NCBI RefSeq assembly: GCF_024206495.1
Contig: NZ_JAMBPQ010000024.1
Location: forward strand, 41,726 to 105,725
Source: Paraburkholderia sp. CNPSo 3272
GTDB taxonomy: Bacteria; Pseudomonadota; Gammaproteobacteria; Burkholderiales; Burkholderiaceae
Direction: 5' to 3'
Length of the DNA stretch: 64,000 bases
Both the position numbers and the translations under genes were made by a program. Below the pieces are notes generated by a model. It was not told where the DNA came from and ran no database searches. It saw only the letters and a program-made list of their open reading frames with translations. Positions 9,277 through 17,361 of this stretch are shown piece after piece (the first letter of the stretch is position 1; each line of letters begins with the position of its first letter).

Positions 9277-9594
9277 TCAGTCTTGATAGACCGACAAGCC
9301 TGTGCCGCACAGGTCGGCCATGGCCTCGTCGTGCAGGCGCAGAATGCGCTGGGCGTGCACCAGCAGGCGCTCGCCGGGGCTCGTCAGCGCAACGCCGCGG
9401 ACGGTGCGCTGAAACAACGGCTGATCGACCATCTCCTCGAGCCGCTAGATCTGCTGACTCAGCGCCGACTAGGTGCGGCCCACGCGTTCGGCGGCACGGC
9501 TTAGCGAACGCACCTCGGCGATGACCGCGAATGAAGGCAGCAGATCGATTTCCAGCGGACGGCTCACGATATTAGTCTCTCTTCTAGCTTGCAT
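9277..9594 (-). pseudogene. dgdR: LysR-type regulator remnant, dgdR-like
   Basis: The reverse strand encodes the N-terminal winged helix of a LysR regulator (SRPLEIDLLPSF, then SALSQQI, RLEEMVDQPLFQRT, LTSPGERLLVHAQRIL). It is broken by two in-frame TAG codons at 9469-9471 and 9445-9447. Both sit where glutamine is usual, as CAG-to-TAG changes would give. The frame ends at TGA right after GTGLS, so the whole effector domain is missing. Known dgdR lies divergent to dgdA, and a dgdA remnant lies divergent here too, which supports the identity. Confidence 0.85.
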
Positions 9595-9632
9595 AAGAAC
9601 TATTCGATTCTATAAAGCCAGAGCGCCGACTA

Positions 9633-10139
9633 GACTGCATCACGCTCTCGAAAACGCTGGGCGCCGGCTTGCCGCTCGCGGCCGTGGTCACGTCCGCGCG
9701 GATCGAGGAAGCCGCGCACGAACGGGGCTTCCTGTTCTACACGACGCATGTGTCCGATCCGCTTCCTGCTGCAGTCGGCCTGCGGGTGCTGGACGTCGTG
9801 GAGCGCGACGGTCTCGTTGCGCGCGCAAACATCATGGGCGAGCGCTTGCGGCGCGCTCTGCTCGGCCTCATGGAGCGCTTCGAATGCATCGGCGACATTC
9901 GCGGGCGCGGGCTGCTGCTCGGTCTCGAGATCGTCAAGGACCGCCGCACGAAGGAGCCCGCCGACGGCCTTGGCGCGAACATCACGCGCGAGTGCATGAA
10001 GCTCGGGCTCAGCATGAACATCGTGCAGTTGCCGGGCATGGGCGGCGTGTTCCGCATCGCGCCGCCGCTGACCGTGAGCGAGCAGGAGATCGACCTCGGC
10101 GTGGAACTGCTGGGGCAGGCGATCGAGCGTTCGCTCTAA
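9633..10139 (+). pseudogene. dgdA: 2,2-dialkylglycine decarboxylase, 3' remnant
   Basis: This is the C-terminal ~165 residues of a class III aminotransferase-fold PLP enzyme. It opens in the active-site segment TLSKTLGAGLPLAAV, whose lysine would bind PLP, and runs through FYTTHVSDPLPAAVGL and IRGRGLLLGLEIVKDRRTKEP to a normal stop. These blocks match dialkylglycine decarboxylase. The first ~265 codons, including the start, are gone, and upstream sequence loses similarity at about 9633. A TTG at 9669 could start an ORF but would lack the lysine, so no active enzyme is expected. Confidence 0.85.
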
Positions 10140-10158
10140 GGACCCTGGGGCGTCGCGG

Positions 10159-10638
10159 CTAGGCGTTGCCGCGCGGCCCGGTCGCGCTCACCGGATTGCC
10201 CTGGGGCCGCGCGAGCGCACGTGCGGCGAGCGGCGTGGACATGACGATGGACGTGCGCGTCTCGCCGTAGAGGTTGATGCGCTGGATCAGGCGCTCCAGG
10301 TCGGCCACGCTCGTCGCGACGAGGCGAATGACATAGGAGTCAGCGCCAGTCACGTGATGGCATTCGAGCACTTCGGCAATCGTGGCGAGCAGCTTCAGAA
10401 ACTTCGCCTTTGCGGATTGGGGCACCGTAATGCCGATCAGGGCCGAGATCGGATAGCCCGCGGCGGCCGGATTCACGCGCGCCGTGTAGCCTTCGATCAC
10501 GCCTGCCTCTTCGAGACGTCTCACGCGCTCCGTAACCGCCGGCACGGAGAGATGCACCCGGCGCGCAAGCTCGGTGTAGGTCATGCGGCCGTTGTCCTGC
10601 AGTAGCGCCAGTACTTTCCAGTCCAGGTCGTCCATCAT
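10159..10638 (-). CDS. Lrp/AsnC-family transcriptional regulator
   Basis: A 159-residue regulator with an N-terminal winged helix (LDWKVLALLQDNGRMTYTEL, recognition helix LSVPAVTERVRRLEEAGVI) and a C-terminal RAM ligand-binding domain (residues ~65-140). It is divergent from a LysE-type exporter, the usual arrangement in which the Lrp-like protein activates amino-acid export when the amino acid accumulates. Two ATG codons are adjacent at the start; either could be used. Confidence 0.9.
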   Translation of the reverse strand: MMDDLDWKVLALLQDNGRMTYTELARRVHLSVPAVTERVRRLEEAGVIEGYTARVNPAAAGYPISALIGITVPQSAKAKFLKLLATIAEVLECHHVTGADSYVIRLVATSVADLERLIQRINLYGETRTSIVMSTPLAARALARPQGNPVSATGPRGNA

Positions 10639-10646
10639 GGCGATTA

Positions 10647-10685
10647 TTTAAGGTGAAAAGCCGATTTTCCCTTAAATCTCACCTT
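10647..10685. promoter_or_regulatory. Inverted repeats between lrp-like and lysE-like genes
   Basis: TTTAAGG at 10647-10653 pairs with CCTTAAA at 10670-10676, and AAGGTGA at 10650-10656 pairs with TCACCTT at 10679-10685. These interleaved repeats lie next to the regulator start and are a good candidate for the Lrp-family binding site. Function is inferred from position and symmetry. Confidence 0.45.
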
Positions 10686-10749
10686 CTGCGGATAATCTGC
10701 GCCGTCTACGATAGTCCCCTATAGGACATGCATTGCGGGGAGAGGGGAC

Positions 10750-11400
10750 ATGTTGTTCGTCAAAGCCGTGGCGATGGGCTTTTGCATCGCCGCACCGGTC
10801 GGGGCCATCGGCATGCTGTGCATCCAGCGCAGCCTGAGCCGCGGTTTTTACTCCGGCTTCGCGACGGGCATTGGCGCGGCCTGCGCGGATGCGTTTTACG
10901 GCTTGCTCGGCGCGCTCGGCGTAGCCGGCATCGTGACGGCGCTGCCGATGCTGACGGTGGTGTTGAAGGCGGCGGGCGGGGCGTTTCTGGTGTGGATGGC
11001 GTGGACCATCGCGCGCGAGTCGCCCAGCGCGCCGGCCGCCGTACAGGAGACCCAGCGCAGCCCTGTCACGCGGGATTTCCTCACGACGTTTGCGCTGACG
11101 CTCTCGAACCCCCTGACCATTTTTTCGTTCATCGCTGCGTTTGCCGCGCTCGGGCCCCTGCCGGCCATGCCAGGCGAGCACGGCGCGCCGGGAGGCTTTT
11201 CGGTGGCGCTGATGGCGACTATGGTGACGGGCGTGTTCGCGGGTTCGGCTGTGTGGTGGTTGTTCCTGAGCGGCGTGACGTCCGCGTTGCGTAAGAAACT
11301 GCCGCTCGCGTTCACGCGCGGCGTCTCCATGTTTTCCGCCGTTGCGATTGCCGCGTTCGGCGTCGTTCAGATGGTGACCGGTCTCGCGAGGCTCGCTTAA
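10750..11400 (+). CDS. LysE-family amino-acid exporter
   Basis: A 216-residue inner-membrane protein with about six hydrophobic helices. The first helix has GFCIAAPVGAIGMLCIQRSLSRG, the RhtB/LysE signature, followed by GFATGIGAACADAFYG. The central LTLSNPLTIFSFIAAFA matches the conserved NP motif of the family. Members export lysine, threonine, homoserine or similar amino acids. Divergent Lrp-type control is typical. The last four bases overlap the convergent ChaC-like gene. Confidence 0.88.
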   Translation: MLFVKAVAMGFCIAAPVGAIGMLCIQRSLSRGFYSGFATGIGAACADAFYGLLGALGVAGIVTALPMLTVVLKAAGGAFLVWMAWTIARESPSAPAAVQETQRSPVTRDFLTTFALTLSNPLTIFSFIAAFAALGPLPAMPGEHGAPGGFSVALMATMVTGVFAGSAVWWLFLSGVTSALRKKLPLAFTRGVSMFSAVAIAAFGVVQMVTGLARLA

Positions 11401-12059
11401 GACGTCGTTTCGAAGCGTTCGAGGGCTTGCGCTACTTCCTCGATGTAGGCGTCCGTCATCGCGGAGTCCGCAAGCGCCTGCCTGAGCTGGAACACATATT
11501 CCGCGTTGCTGCCGAGCGGCCCGTGCGCCTGGGCGATCGCACGCGCGGCAGTCGCGGGGCTCGAATCGGCCTCGTATTGTCGCGGGCAGGTGTTCGCCAC
11601 GAAGGCGAGGGCGTGCCGCGTCTCGCCCGTGGCGAGCGTCACGGTGGTCCAGGCCGGCGTGTAGGCGCCCGTCAGCATCTCGCGGGTCCAGAGAATGTGC
11701 AGTTCTTCGTCGAGCGTGGCGGCGTCGAGCCGCAGCACCACGCCTTGCGTATGGCCGCCGCGCTCCAGCGCGAGCATGCGGCCGGGGCGCTGCGGCGTGC
11801 CGCGCCCGCCGAACAGGCGAATGCAAAAGCTCCGGCGCCAGCCGTGCAGCGTCGCGTACGCGCGCCGGTCGAAATGCGAGAGCGGATTCCACATGAGCGA
11901 ACCGTAGCCGAACACCCACACCTCTTCGCCGGCGGGGCGCTTCGCCATCGTATCGGCGAGCGACTGGGCGATCTGGGCCTGCGTCCAGAGAATTTCCGGC
12001 GGCAGATGGCTGAAACTCTCGAGAAACGCACCGGAGCGAATGGCGTCCCTGTTTAGCAT
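11397..12059 (-). CDS. Gamma-glutamylcyclotransferase, ChaC-like
   Basis: A 220-residue cytosolic protein of the ChaC/GCG branch, which splits glutathione to 5-oxoproline and Cys-Gly. The glycine-rich substrate loop VFGYGSLMWNP lies at residues 49-59, followed by RSFCIRLFGGRGTPQRPGRML, both typical of ChaC. The downstream block EMLTGAYTPAW and the C-terminal helical part are also in place. It ends 4 bases inside the lysE-like gene in convergent orientation. Confidence 0.88.
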   Translation of the reverse strand: MLNRDAIRSGAFLESFSHLPPEILWTQAQIAQSLADTMAKRPAGEEVWVFGYGSLMWNPLSHFDRRAYATLHGWRRSFCIRLFGGRGTPQRPGRMLALERGGHTQGVVLRLDAATLDEELHILWTREMLTGAYTPAWTTVTLATGETRHALAFVANTCPRQYEADSSPATAARAIAQAHGPLGSNAEYVFQLRQALADSAMTDAYIEEVAQALERFETTS

Positions 12060-12359
12060 GGCGTTGACGGGTCGGTGGAGGCTACGTCACGAAGTATGCG
12101 GTCGGCGCGTGCGTGGATAAAGTGGCTGGAACGCGATGCTGCGTTCAACTGGGCGCGACAATCGGGGCGGGGCGCTCTTGTCCCCTCCGCAGTTCCCCCA
12201 GGATCGCGCCGCCAAACGCGTGCGGGTTACGAAGTGCTGCTCGCGTCGAGCAACTATAGCGCGTCGAAAGTGCTATCCCGGGCGCCGCGGATCATCAGGA
12301 ATCTTGAGGACTTCACAAGCGACCGCGCCCATACCCGCGCGGTCGCTTGAATTGAGCAC
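12060..12359. other. Intergenic region with a strong hairpin
   Basis: No convincing gene. At 12317-12348 a perfect 12-bp stem (AAGCGACCGCGC and its complement, 8-base loop) lies just downstream of the leftward GDSL lipoprotein gene. It has no clear T-run on either side, so it could be a weak terminator or an mRNA 3'-end stabiliser. Confidence 0.5.
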
Positions 12360-13391
12360 TCAATGCCCCAGACCGCTCGCCGCGATCTGCTGCTCGACGT
12401 ACTGCGCGAACAGCGAATGCATGCGCGTGGTCGGGTGGAGGTCATCGGCGAACATATAGGTCTGGTCGGCATGGGCCGAGATGTAGGTGGCGGGCGAGCA
12501 GAGCAGCGATGTGTTATCCGGCGTTCTCGAAGGGTCGCACGCCTGGGCCGTATTCGACACGGTAAATCCGTTGGTCTGGAAGTTCGCGACGAGCTGCGTG
12601 ATCCAGGTGTAGGAGTTGACTTCGATGACTTTGCCCTGCAGGCCATCCGTCTGCAACGCGCCATTCAACGTCGAGTTGAAGAGCTGCGAGAGCTGGGTCA
12701 GGTTCGCGCCGCCGTCGGCCGAGGTGATGCCCTTGGGTGAGAGGCCGATGTTCGGCACGTTGATTACCACGACATGAGTGGCGCCGGCCTGCACGATCTG
12801 CCCGACGACCTGTGCGAGCGTCGTGGCGGCAGTCTGCACGACCGTGTTGGCCGTTGGCGGGTTGCCGGCGCGCAGCACGTCGTTTGCGCCTGCCCAGACC
12901 AGCACGAGCTGACCGGAGTTGAAGGTGCCGTGAGCGGAGATGTAGCTCGACACCTGCTGATTGACCGGCATTTCGATGTTGCCGATCACGTCCGAGAGGA
13001 AGTCGTACTGGTTGGCCGGCGTGGCGACCGTCGAGCCGCCCTCTGCGTAGCCGAAGCCGCCTTGCGCGCTCAGCTTGTGATCGAGACCGACCGTGTATGC
13101 GGCGTTCAGGGTGTCCCCATAATATTGCGCGACGTCCTGGGACCAGACCTGACCCGGGTTCGTCGTGAAACGCCCGCCCCCCACGGCGCTTGCAAGCGGC
13201 GCGTAGGTTCCGACGTCGGAAAGGCTGTCGCCGAACGAGACGACCTGCAGTTTGACGCCGCCCGGCGGCGTGCTCGTGCCGGTACCCGAGCCACCGCCTC
13301 CGCCGCCACCGCCACCGCCGCCGCAAGCCACGAGGAGGAAAATCAGTCCGGCGGAAATTGCCGCCCGGATCCGCGTGTCGATCGTTGCCAT
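12360..13391 (-). CDS. SGNH/GDSL-family lipase/esterase lipoprotein
   Basis: A 343-residue exported hydrolase. The signal ends in the lipobox LVAC (C23) and is followed by a run of about eleven glycines, a flexible tether to the membrane. The catalytic serine is S56 in FGDSLSDVG (block I), an oxyanion asparagine sits in WAGANDVL, and the DxxH pair is D316/H319 in DDLHPT. The family contains outer-membrane or secreted esterases and thioesterases acting on acyl chains. The poly-Gly tract is coded by repetitive GCC/CCG bases and may be prone to slippage. Confidence 0.88.
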   Translation of the reverse strand: MATIDTRIRAAISAGLIFLLVACGGGGGGGGGGGSGTGTSTPPGGVKLQVVSFGDSLSDVGTYAPLASAVGGGRFTTNPGQVWSQDVAQYYGDTLNAAYTVGLDHKLSAQGGFGYAEGGSTVATPANQYDFLSDVIGNIEMPVNQQVSSYISAHGTFNSGQLVLVWAGANDVLRAGNPPTANTVVQTAATTLAQVVGQIVQAGATHVVVINVPNIGLSPKGITSADGGANLTQLSQLFNSTLNGALQTDGLQGKVIEVNSYTWITQLVANFQTNGFTVSNTAQACDPSRTPDNTSLLCSPATYISAHADQTYMFADDLHPTTRMHSLFAQYVEQQIAASGLGH

Positions 13392-13520
13392 TGTGCCCCC
13401 TTACCGCTTGACGCGATTGCGCCCGCGACCGGATAGGGCGGGCCCAAGAGGGCTAGCAAAAAGAATGCGCGTAGCCTACAAATGGCTGACGGGCGGGAAT
13501 GCCGGACGTGGCGTGAGGCG

Positions 13521-13970
13521 TTAAAGGACCAGCGTTTCCAGCCGGTTGCCGCCCAGCGCTTTCGCGCTGTAGAGCGCGGCGTCCGCGGCGGCCAGCAGGT
13601 CGGAGAGCGTGGACGCTTCGTGACCATGCTGCGCAAGGCCGACGCTCACCGTGGCGCGTATGACGACGCCATCGACCTTGTTCATGGCGGTTTGAGCGAA
13701 ACGCGTTGCGATCGCTTCGCCTACCGCTTTGGCGCGCACGCGGTCGTGGCCTGGCAGCAAGGCGGCGAACTCTTCACCGCCTATGCGCGCGAGGATCGCC
13801 TCGTGTCCCATGGCGCTGCGGGCAACGTCCGCGAACGTCTTGAGGACTTCGTCACCGGTCCTGTGGCCGTAGCGATCGTTGATGGTCTTGAAGTGGTCGA
13901 GATCGAAGGCAAGCAGCGAAACCGGCTGACGCGTCACGATTTCGCTTATGACGCGCGGCGAACGCGCATT
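13521..13970 (-). pseudogene. GGDEF-domain (diguanylate cyclase) remnant
   Basis: A GGDEF domain missing its start. The visible part runs from PVSLLAFDLDHFKTINDRYGH through the active-site loop RIGGEEFAALLPG to the C-terminal strand AADAALYSAKALGGNRL. Upstream homology is lost within about ten codons of a TAA at 13971-13973, so the N-terminal sensor part and the first helix of the domain are absent. A GTG at 13937 could start a 138-residue protein, but it would lack the beginning of the nucleotide-binding fold. I treat it as a pseudogene; an intact truncated cyclase is less likely. Confidence 0.75.
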
Positions 13971-14323
13971 TTACGCCGAAACTTAATACCGCGATGCTCG
14001 TTCCCTGATTCTTCGCCGCGTGCCGCGACGGCTTCACGTGTCGCGCCAGGCCTCGATGCGTTCTGTATCGAGTCCCAACCGGTCGAGCGCGCGGCTCACC
14101 GAATGATCATCAAGTCCGGCAGGCTCGGCGGCTTCGCGTCGAGCGCGAGCACCGGCGCGAACACCACGGCGCGGGCCTCGGTCACCGTCGTCATGTTGCG
14201 CAGATGGACGAGGTTCAGCGGCGGCGGGGCTTTGCTTGAGATGGTTGCGCAGGCGGTTGGGTGATATTGTGATCAGGAGTGCGATGGTTTCTCGTTCTGC
14301 TTTGGCCAAAGGAAACAAAAAGG
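13971..14323. other. Region of degraded sequence between gene remnant and FAD enzyme
   Basis: No intact gene. On the reverse strand 14096-14272 is a 58-codon open frame without a usual start that reads like real protein (LNLVHLRNMTTVTEARAVVF then PSLPDLMIIR before a TGA); I do not recognise the family. A CTTTGGCCAAAG palindrome flanked by an A/T-rich stretch lies at 14300-14311 and resembles the CTTTG-palindrome repeats found near 44 kb. Confidence 0.4.
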
Positions 14324-15628
14324 CTAAGGAAAATCCTGCATGGCAAGCCAATGCCGAATCATCCTTGCCTGCTCGGCATCGAGCGACTTGAGCACCTGCT
14401 CAGCGGGCTCGCGCCGCAGCGCTTCAACCACAGGCGCAAGCGCGGCATCGCACAGATGCCATATCCCAAGCGGCTGATCCGGGCTCGCGACCACGTCCGC
14501 TTCGGCAATCATGCCGCCATCGATCACGGGCGCGCGTCCCACATTCAGTTCGTTGAAATCGGCGCTAACGTGAGCGGGCCGGTCGTCGGGCCATGCGACA
14601 CGCGTTTGCCAGAATGGCCGCGTCGTCCAGCGCTGTTCGAGCGCATAGACATCGCGCCCGGTGCGTGCGAAGCGCATGAACAACTGCTCGATGCGCTGCT
14701 GGTGAAAGCGCAGCGCGAGGGGCGCGCGCTCGGGCAGTGCGAGCAGCGTGTGGATCACCGCTGGCGCCTGCAACGCGGAGGTGAGCGACTGGAATACGCC
14801 GTTGCCCGCGAGCGGGTCGACGGCCATGGCGGCATCGCCCACGCGCAACCAGTTGTGGCCGCCGGTACGCCCGCACAGCGTTGCGGTGCTGCTGCGCGCA
14901 TAGAGGCGTGCATCGTTCGCGGCGTCGCCCGCGAAGAAGTCGCTGGCAAGCGGCGAATGCCGCGTGCGCTCGCAAAACGCGAGTAGTTCATCGCGCTGCG
15001 GCAGTTCGGGGTTCGTGACGTCCAGCGTCAATTGCCAGTAGCAGCGGCCGTCGCCCAGACGCGCCATCCATGCCCATCCGCCAGGCAGGCTTTCCACCGC
15101 AGTGGCTGCTGCGCCCGCGCGGCCCTTCCACACGTTCAGCAGGCTCACGGTTTGCGGGCCGCGCGTGGCGTCGCGCAGCAGCGGCGCGAGGCGCCCGCGT
15201 GCTTCGACCAGAAAGTCCGCGCGTAACGTGAGCGGTCCATCAGCGGTTTCGATCATGAGATCGTGACCCGCGGATGAGGAATGCAGCGAGCGCACGTTCG
15301 CCTCGATCATGTCCACGCCCGCGCTGCACAGGTCCTCGCGCAGGGCCGCATCGAACACGCGCCGGTCGACGAGAAATTCCGCGTCGAGCGTTTGCAGCGC
15401 GCCGTTCCAGAGCGTGGTGCGCACGCACGGCCCTTCGCCGCAACTGGCTGCGCGATGCAAGCCCGCGCGTCGCAGCGCTTCGATCGCGCGTGCCGATAAG
15501 GCTTCGGCAGCGTCGAAGCGGCGCCAGTCGCTCACCACCTGCACGCGATAACCGAGGCCCGCGAGCGAGCGCGCAACAGCTGCGCCCGCCGGCCCCGCGC
15601 CGAGCACGACGATGCTGGCGGCATTCAT
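14324..15628 (-). CDS. FAD-dependent oxidoreductase/monooxygenase
   Basis: A 434-residue flavoprotein with an N-terminal Rossmann motif VVLGAGPAGAAVARSLAGLGY (residues 7-27) and the second FAD block WLRVGDAAMAVDPLAGNGV in the last third, as in group A monooxygenases and flavin-dependent halogenases. The typical halogenase WxWxIP motif is not seen. The general layout resembles QhpG-like oxidoreductases that modify peptide cofactors, but no quinohaemoprotein amine dehydrogenase genes are nearby, so the substrate is unknown. It is monocistronic; the upstream 360 bases are non-coding. Confidence 0.75.
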   Translation of the reverse strand: MNAASIVVLGAGPAGAAVARSLAGLGYRVQVVSDWRRFDAAEALSARAIEALRRAGLHRAASCGEGPCVRTTLWNGALQTLDAEFLVDRRVFDAALREDLCSAGVDMIEANVRSLHSSSAGHDLMIETADGPLTLRADFLVEARGRLAPLLRDATRGPQTVSLLNVWKGRAGAAATAVESLPGGWAWMARLGDGRCYWQLTLDVTNPELPQRDELLAFCERTRHSPLASDFFAGDAANDARLYARSSTATLCGRTGGHNWLRVGDAAMAVDPLAGNGVFQSLTSALQAPAVIHTLLALPERAPLALRFHQQRIEQLFMRFARTGRDVYALEQRWTTRPFWQTRVAWPDDRPAHVSADFNELNVGRAPVIDGGMIAEADVVASPDQPLGIWHLCDAALAPVVEALRREPAEQVLKSLDAEQARMIRHWLAMQDFP

Positions 15629-15990
15629 GACGCGTGCGCTCGCGAATGCACTCTCGCGTACATGATGTGCGTGACGGCATGAAGGGGAGATAAGTCAACG
15701 TGCATGCTGTCCCCCGTGGAATCATGGCGCATCGCTTCGCGACCCCTGCGCTGCGCTCGAAATGCGTGAAATCTAATCTGGCATAGATGCCGCGATAAAG
15801 CTATCCGGTCAAAGGAGGATTTCAGCGGCCGAAAACCCGCATTCCGATGCGCAATGCGTATGAACGATCGTGCGCTGTAATTGCTTTGCGAATTGGCGAT
15901 GCATGCCGCGTAGCGGCACGCATCGATCATCTGTATTCCTACAAGGATGTTTGATGCAACGAGGCAAAGCGGGGCCAGGGCCTAATGCGG
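15629..15990. other. Intergenic region with imperfect palindrome
   Basis: No gene is seen. A stem-loop lies at 15897-15925: CGATGCATGCCGC pairs with GCGGCACGCATCG, with one mismatch and a 3-base loop. It lies 3' of the leftward nucleoside permease gene and may act as its transcript end, or as an operator for the FAD enzyme; no T-run is present. Confidence 0.4.
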
Positions 15991-17100
15991 CTAGCGGGGC
16001 GACGCTGCAGACGAATATGCAGGAATGCCATCCTGCCACTTGCCCCAGTGCCCGACGATGGTCTGCACGAGCGGACGGCCCGTGCGATAGAGGTTTTCCA
16101 ACGCGGGCGTAAAGCCGCCCTGGCTCGCATAGTTCAGCAAATTCGCCGCATTCGATTCGCCCGCATACGGACGATCGAAGTCAGAGCCCGCGCGCAGCAC
16201 GGCCACGCGATCGAGGTCCACGCGCTGCGCACGCGCCGCGCGGCTGAGTGCTTCGAACGTGGCGTTGTCCTCCTGCTGCGTCATGCAGTACACCCCTTGG
16301 CCGCCGGTCAACTGGCGCGTGAACTCGCTCGCCCTCGCGCCGAGCGCCTTGCCCGACCACCAGGTATCGTCGGCGACCGAATCGCAGCGGATCACCGTGG
16401 GCGGCCGGTTGGCGGGAGCGTAAGCATATTTCGCGCGAGCGGCCTGGGCCTGCGGGCTATCGGCGAGCCTCACGTCCCGCGAGATCGCCCAGGCGGCAGA
16501 GGTGAGCCGCGGGTTCAGGCGGAACACTTCGGTGCGGTAGTCGAGCGCGGGCTTGTCGCCGGGGCTTTTCGTATTGATGCCGAGATAGCCGGTGCGCCAG
16601 CCGCGCGGGCGGTCATCTCCGTCGATCTCCCACTGCAGGCCGAAATCGACGAGCCAGTCCGACCAGGCCGCCGAGCCGATCGTGCCATGCTCGGGGTTCA
16701 CACCCGCAATGCCCGCGATGAGAAAGTAAGTCTTGCGCAGGTCGAACTGCGGCGCGAAGGCGAGGGCCATCATCGAAGCGGCGGCATTCGCATGGCCTAT
16801 GCCGGTCGTCATCACGCAGACGTCGTCGGCATTGCATCGCACTTCGGGATAGTCCGGTGAGAGGCCCGCGATTGTCACGGACTCCCAGGGACCGAGACGA
16901 TCGAGCCATGTCTTCGCTTCGGGCGCGAACATCGTCACGATCATGACTTTCACCGGACGGCCGTGTGCGGCGGCGCCCGCTTGCGCGAAGACCGAGGGTT
17001 GCGCAGAAAGCGTCCCGGCGTCCTGTTGCGCTGAACGGGGCTGCGACGTGCAGGCAGCGAGCGCGAGCGCGGCGCAGAGGAGCGTGAGGCGGCTTCGCAT
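15991..17100 (-). CDS. Purine nucleoside permease (NUP family) lipoprotein
   Basis: A 369-residue protein of the NUP family, known from yeast and Burkholderiaceae. It starts with a lipoprotein signal (LALAAC, C17). The mature part has PVKVMIVTMFAPEAKTWLDRL, MTTGIGHANAAASMMAL and YFLIAGIAGVNPEHGTIGSAAW, blocks shared with the nucleoside phosphorylase fold. Bacterial members are thought to bind purine nucleosides in the periplasm; the name 'permease' is inherited from Candida. No purine catabolism genes are adjacent. Confidence 0.85.
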   Translation of the reverse strand: MRSRLTLLCAALALAACTSQPRSAQQDAGTLSAQPSVFAQAGAAAHGRPVKVMIVTMFAPEAKTWLDRLGPWESVTIAGLSPDYPEVRCNADDVCVMTTGIGHANAAASMMALAFAPQFDLRKTYFLIAGIAGVNPEHGTIGSAAWSDWLVDFGLQWEIDGDDRPRGWRTGYLGINTKSPGDKPALDYRTEVFRLNPRLTSAAWAISRDVRLADSPQAQAARAKYAYAPANRPPTVIRCDSVADDTWWSGKALGARASEFTRQLTGGQGVYCMTQQEDNATFEALSRAARAQRVDLDRVAVLRAGSDFDRPYAGESNAANLLNYASQGGFTPALENLYRTGRPLVQTIVGHWGKWQDGIPAYSSAASPR

Positions 17101-17361
17101 TGTGTATGTCCTTATGGTTGTACGCGTATCGGGCGACTCTATCGGTCGGGCGAATGTTCAGCAAAATACGTTCGACTATGACAGTTTTGCGAAGGCGCGG
17201 CGCCTCCCACGGCGCTGTAGCCGTTGCGCGCCACGCAAAGCGCATTTTCGCGCCAAGTTCCTATACTTCGACTAGTGTGCCCGATGAGGCAGCCTCGCCA
17301 ATACGAAGCGACACGGCCGCGCGGCCCCCCGGCACGCATGCGGCACCACCAGGAGGGAGAC

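Noticed and set aside
9669..10139. Intact 156-residue aminotransferase-like gene
   Set aside because: Homology begins before this TTG with the active-site lysine segment, so it is a 5'-deleted dgdA rather than a short enzyme.
12317..12348. Strong hairpin as standard Rho-independent terminator
   Set aside because: Stem is perfect but no T-run follows on either strand; kept only as a hairpin in the intergenic note.
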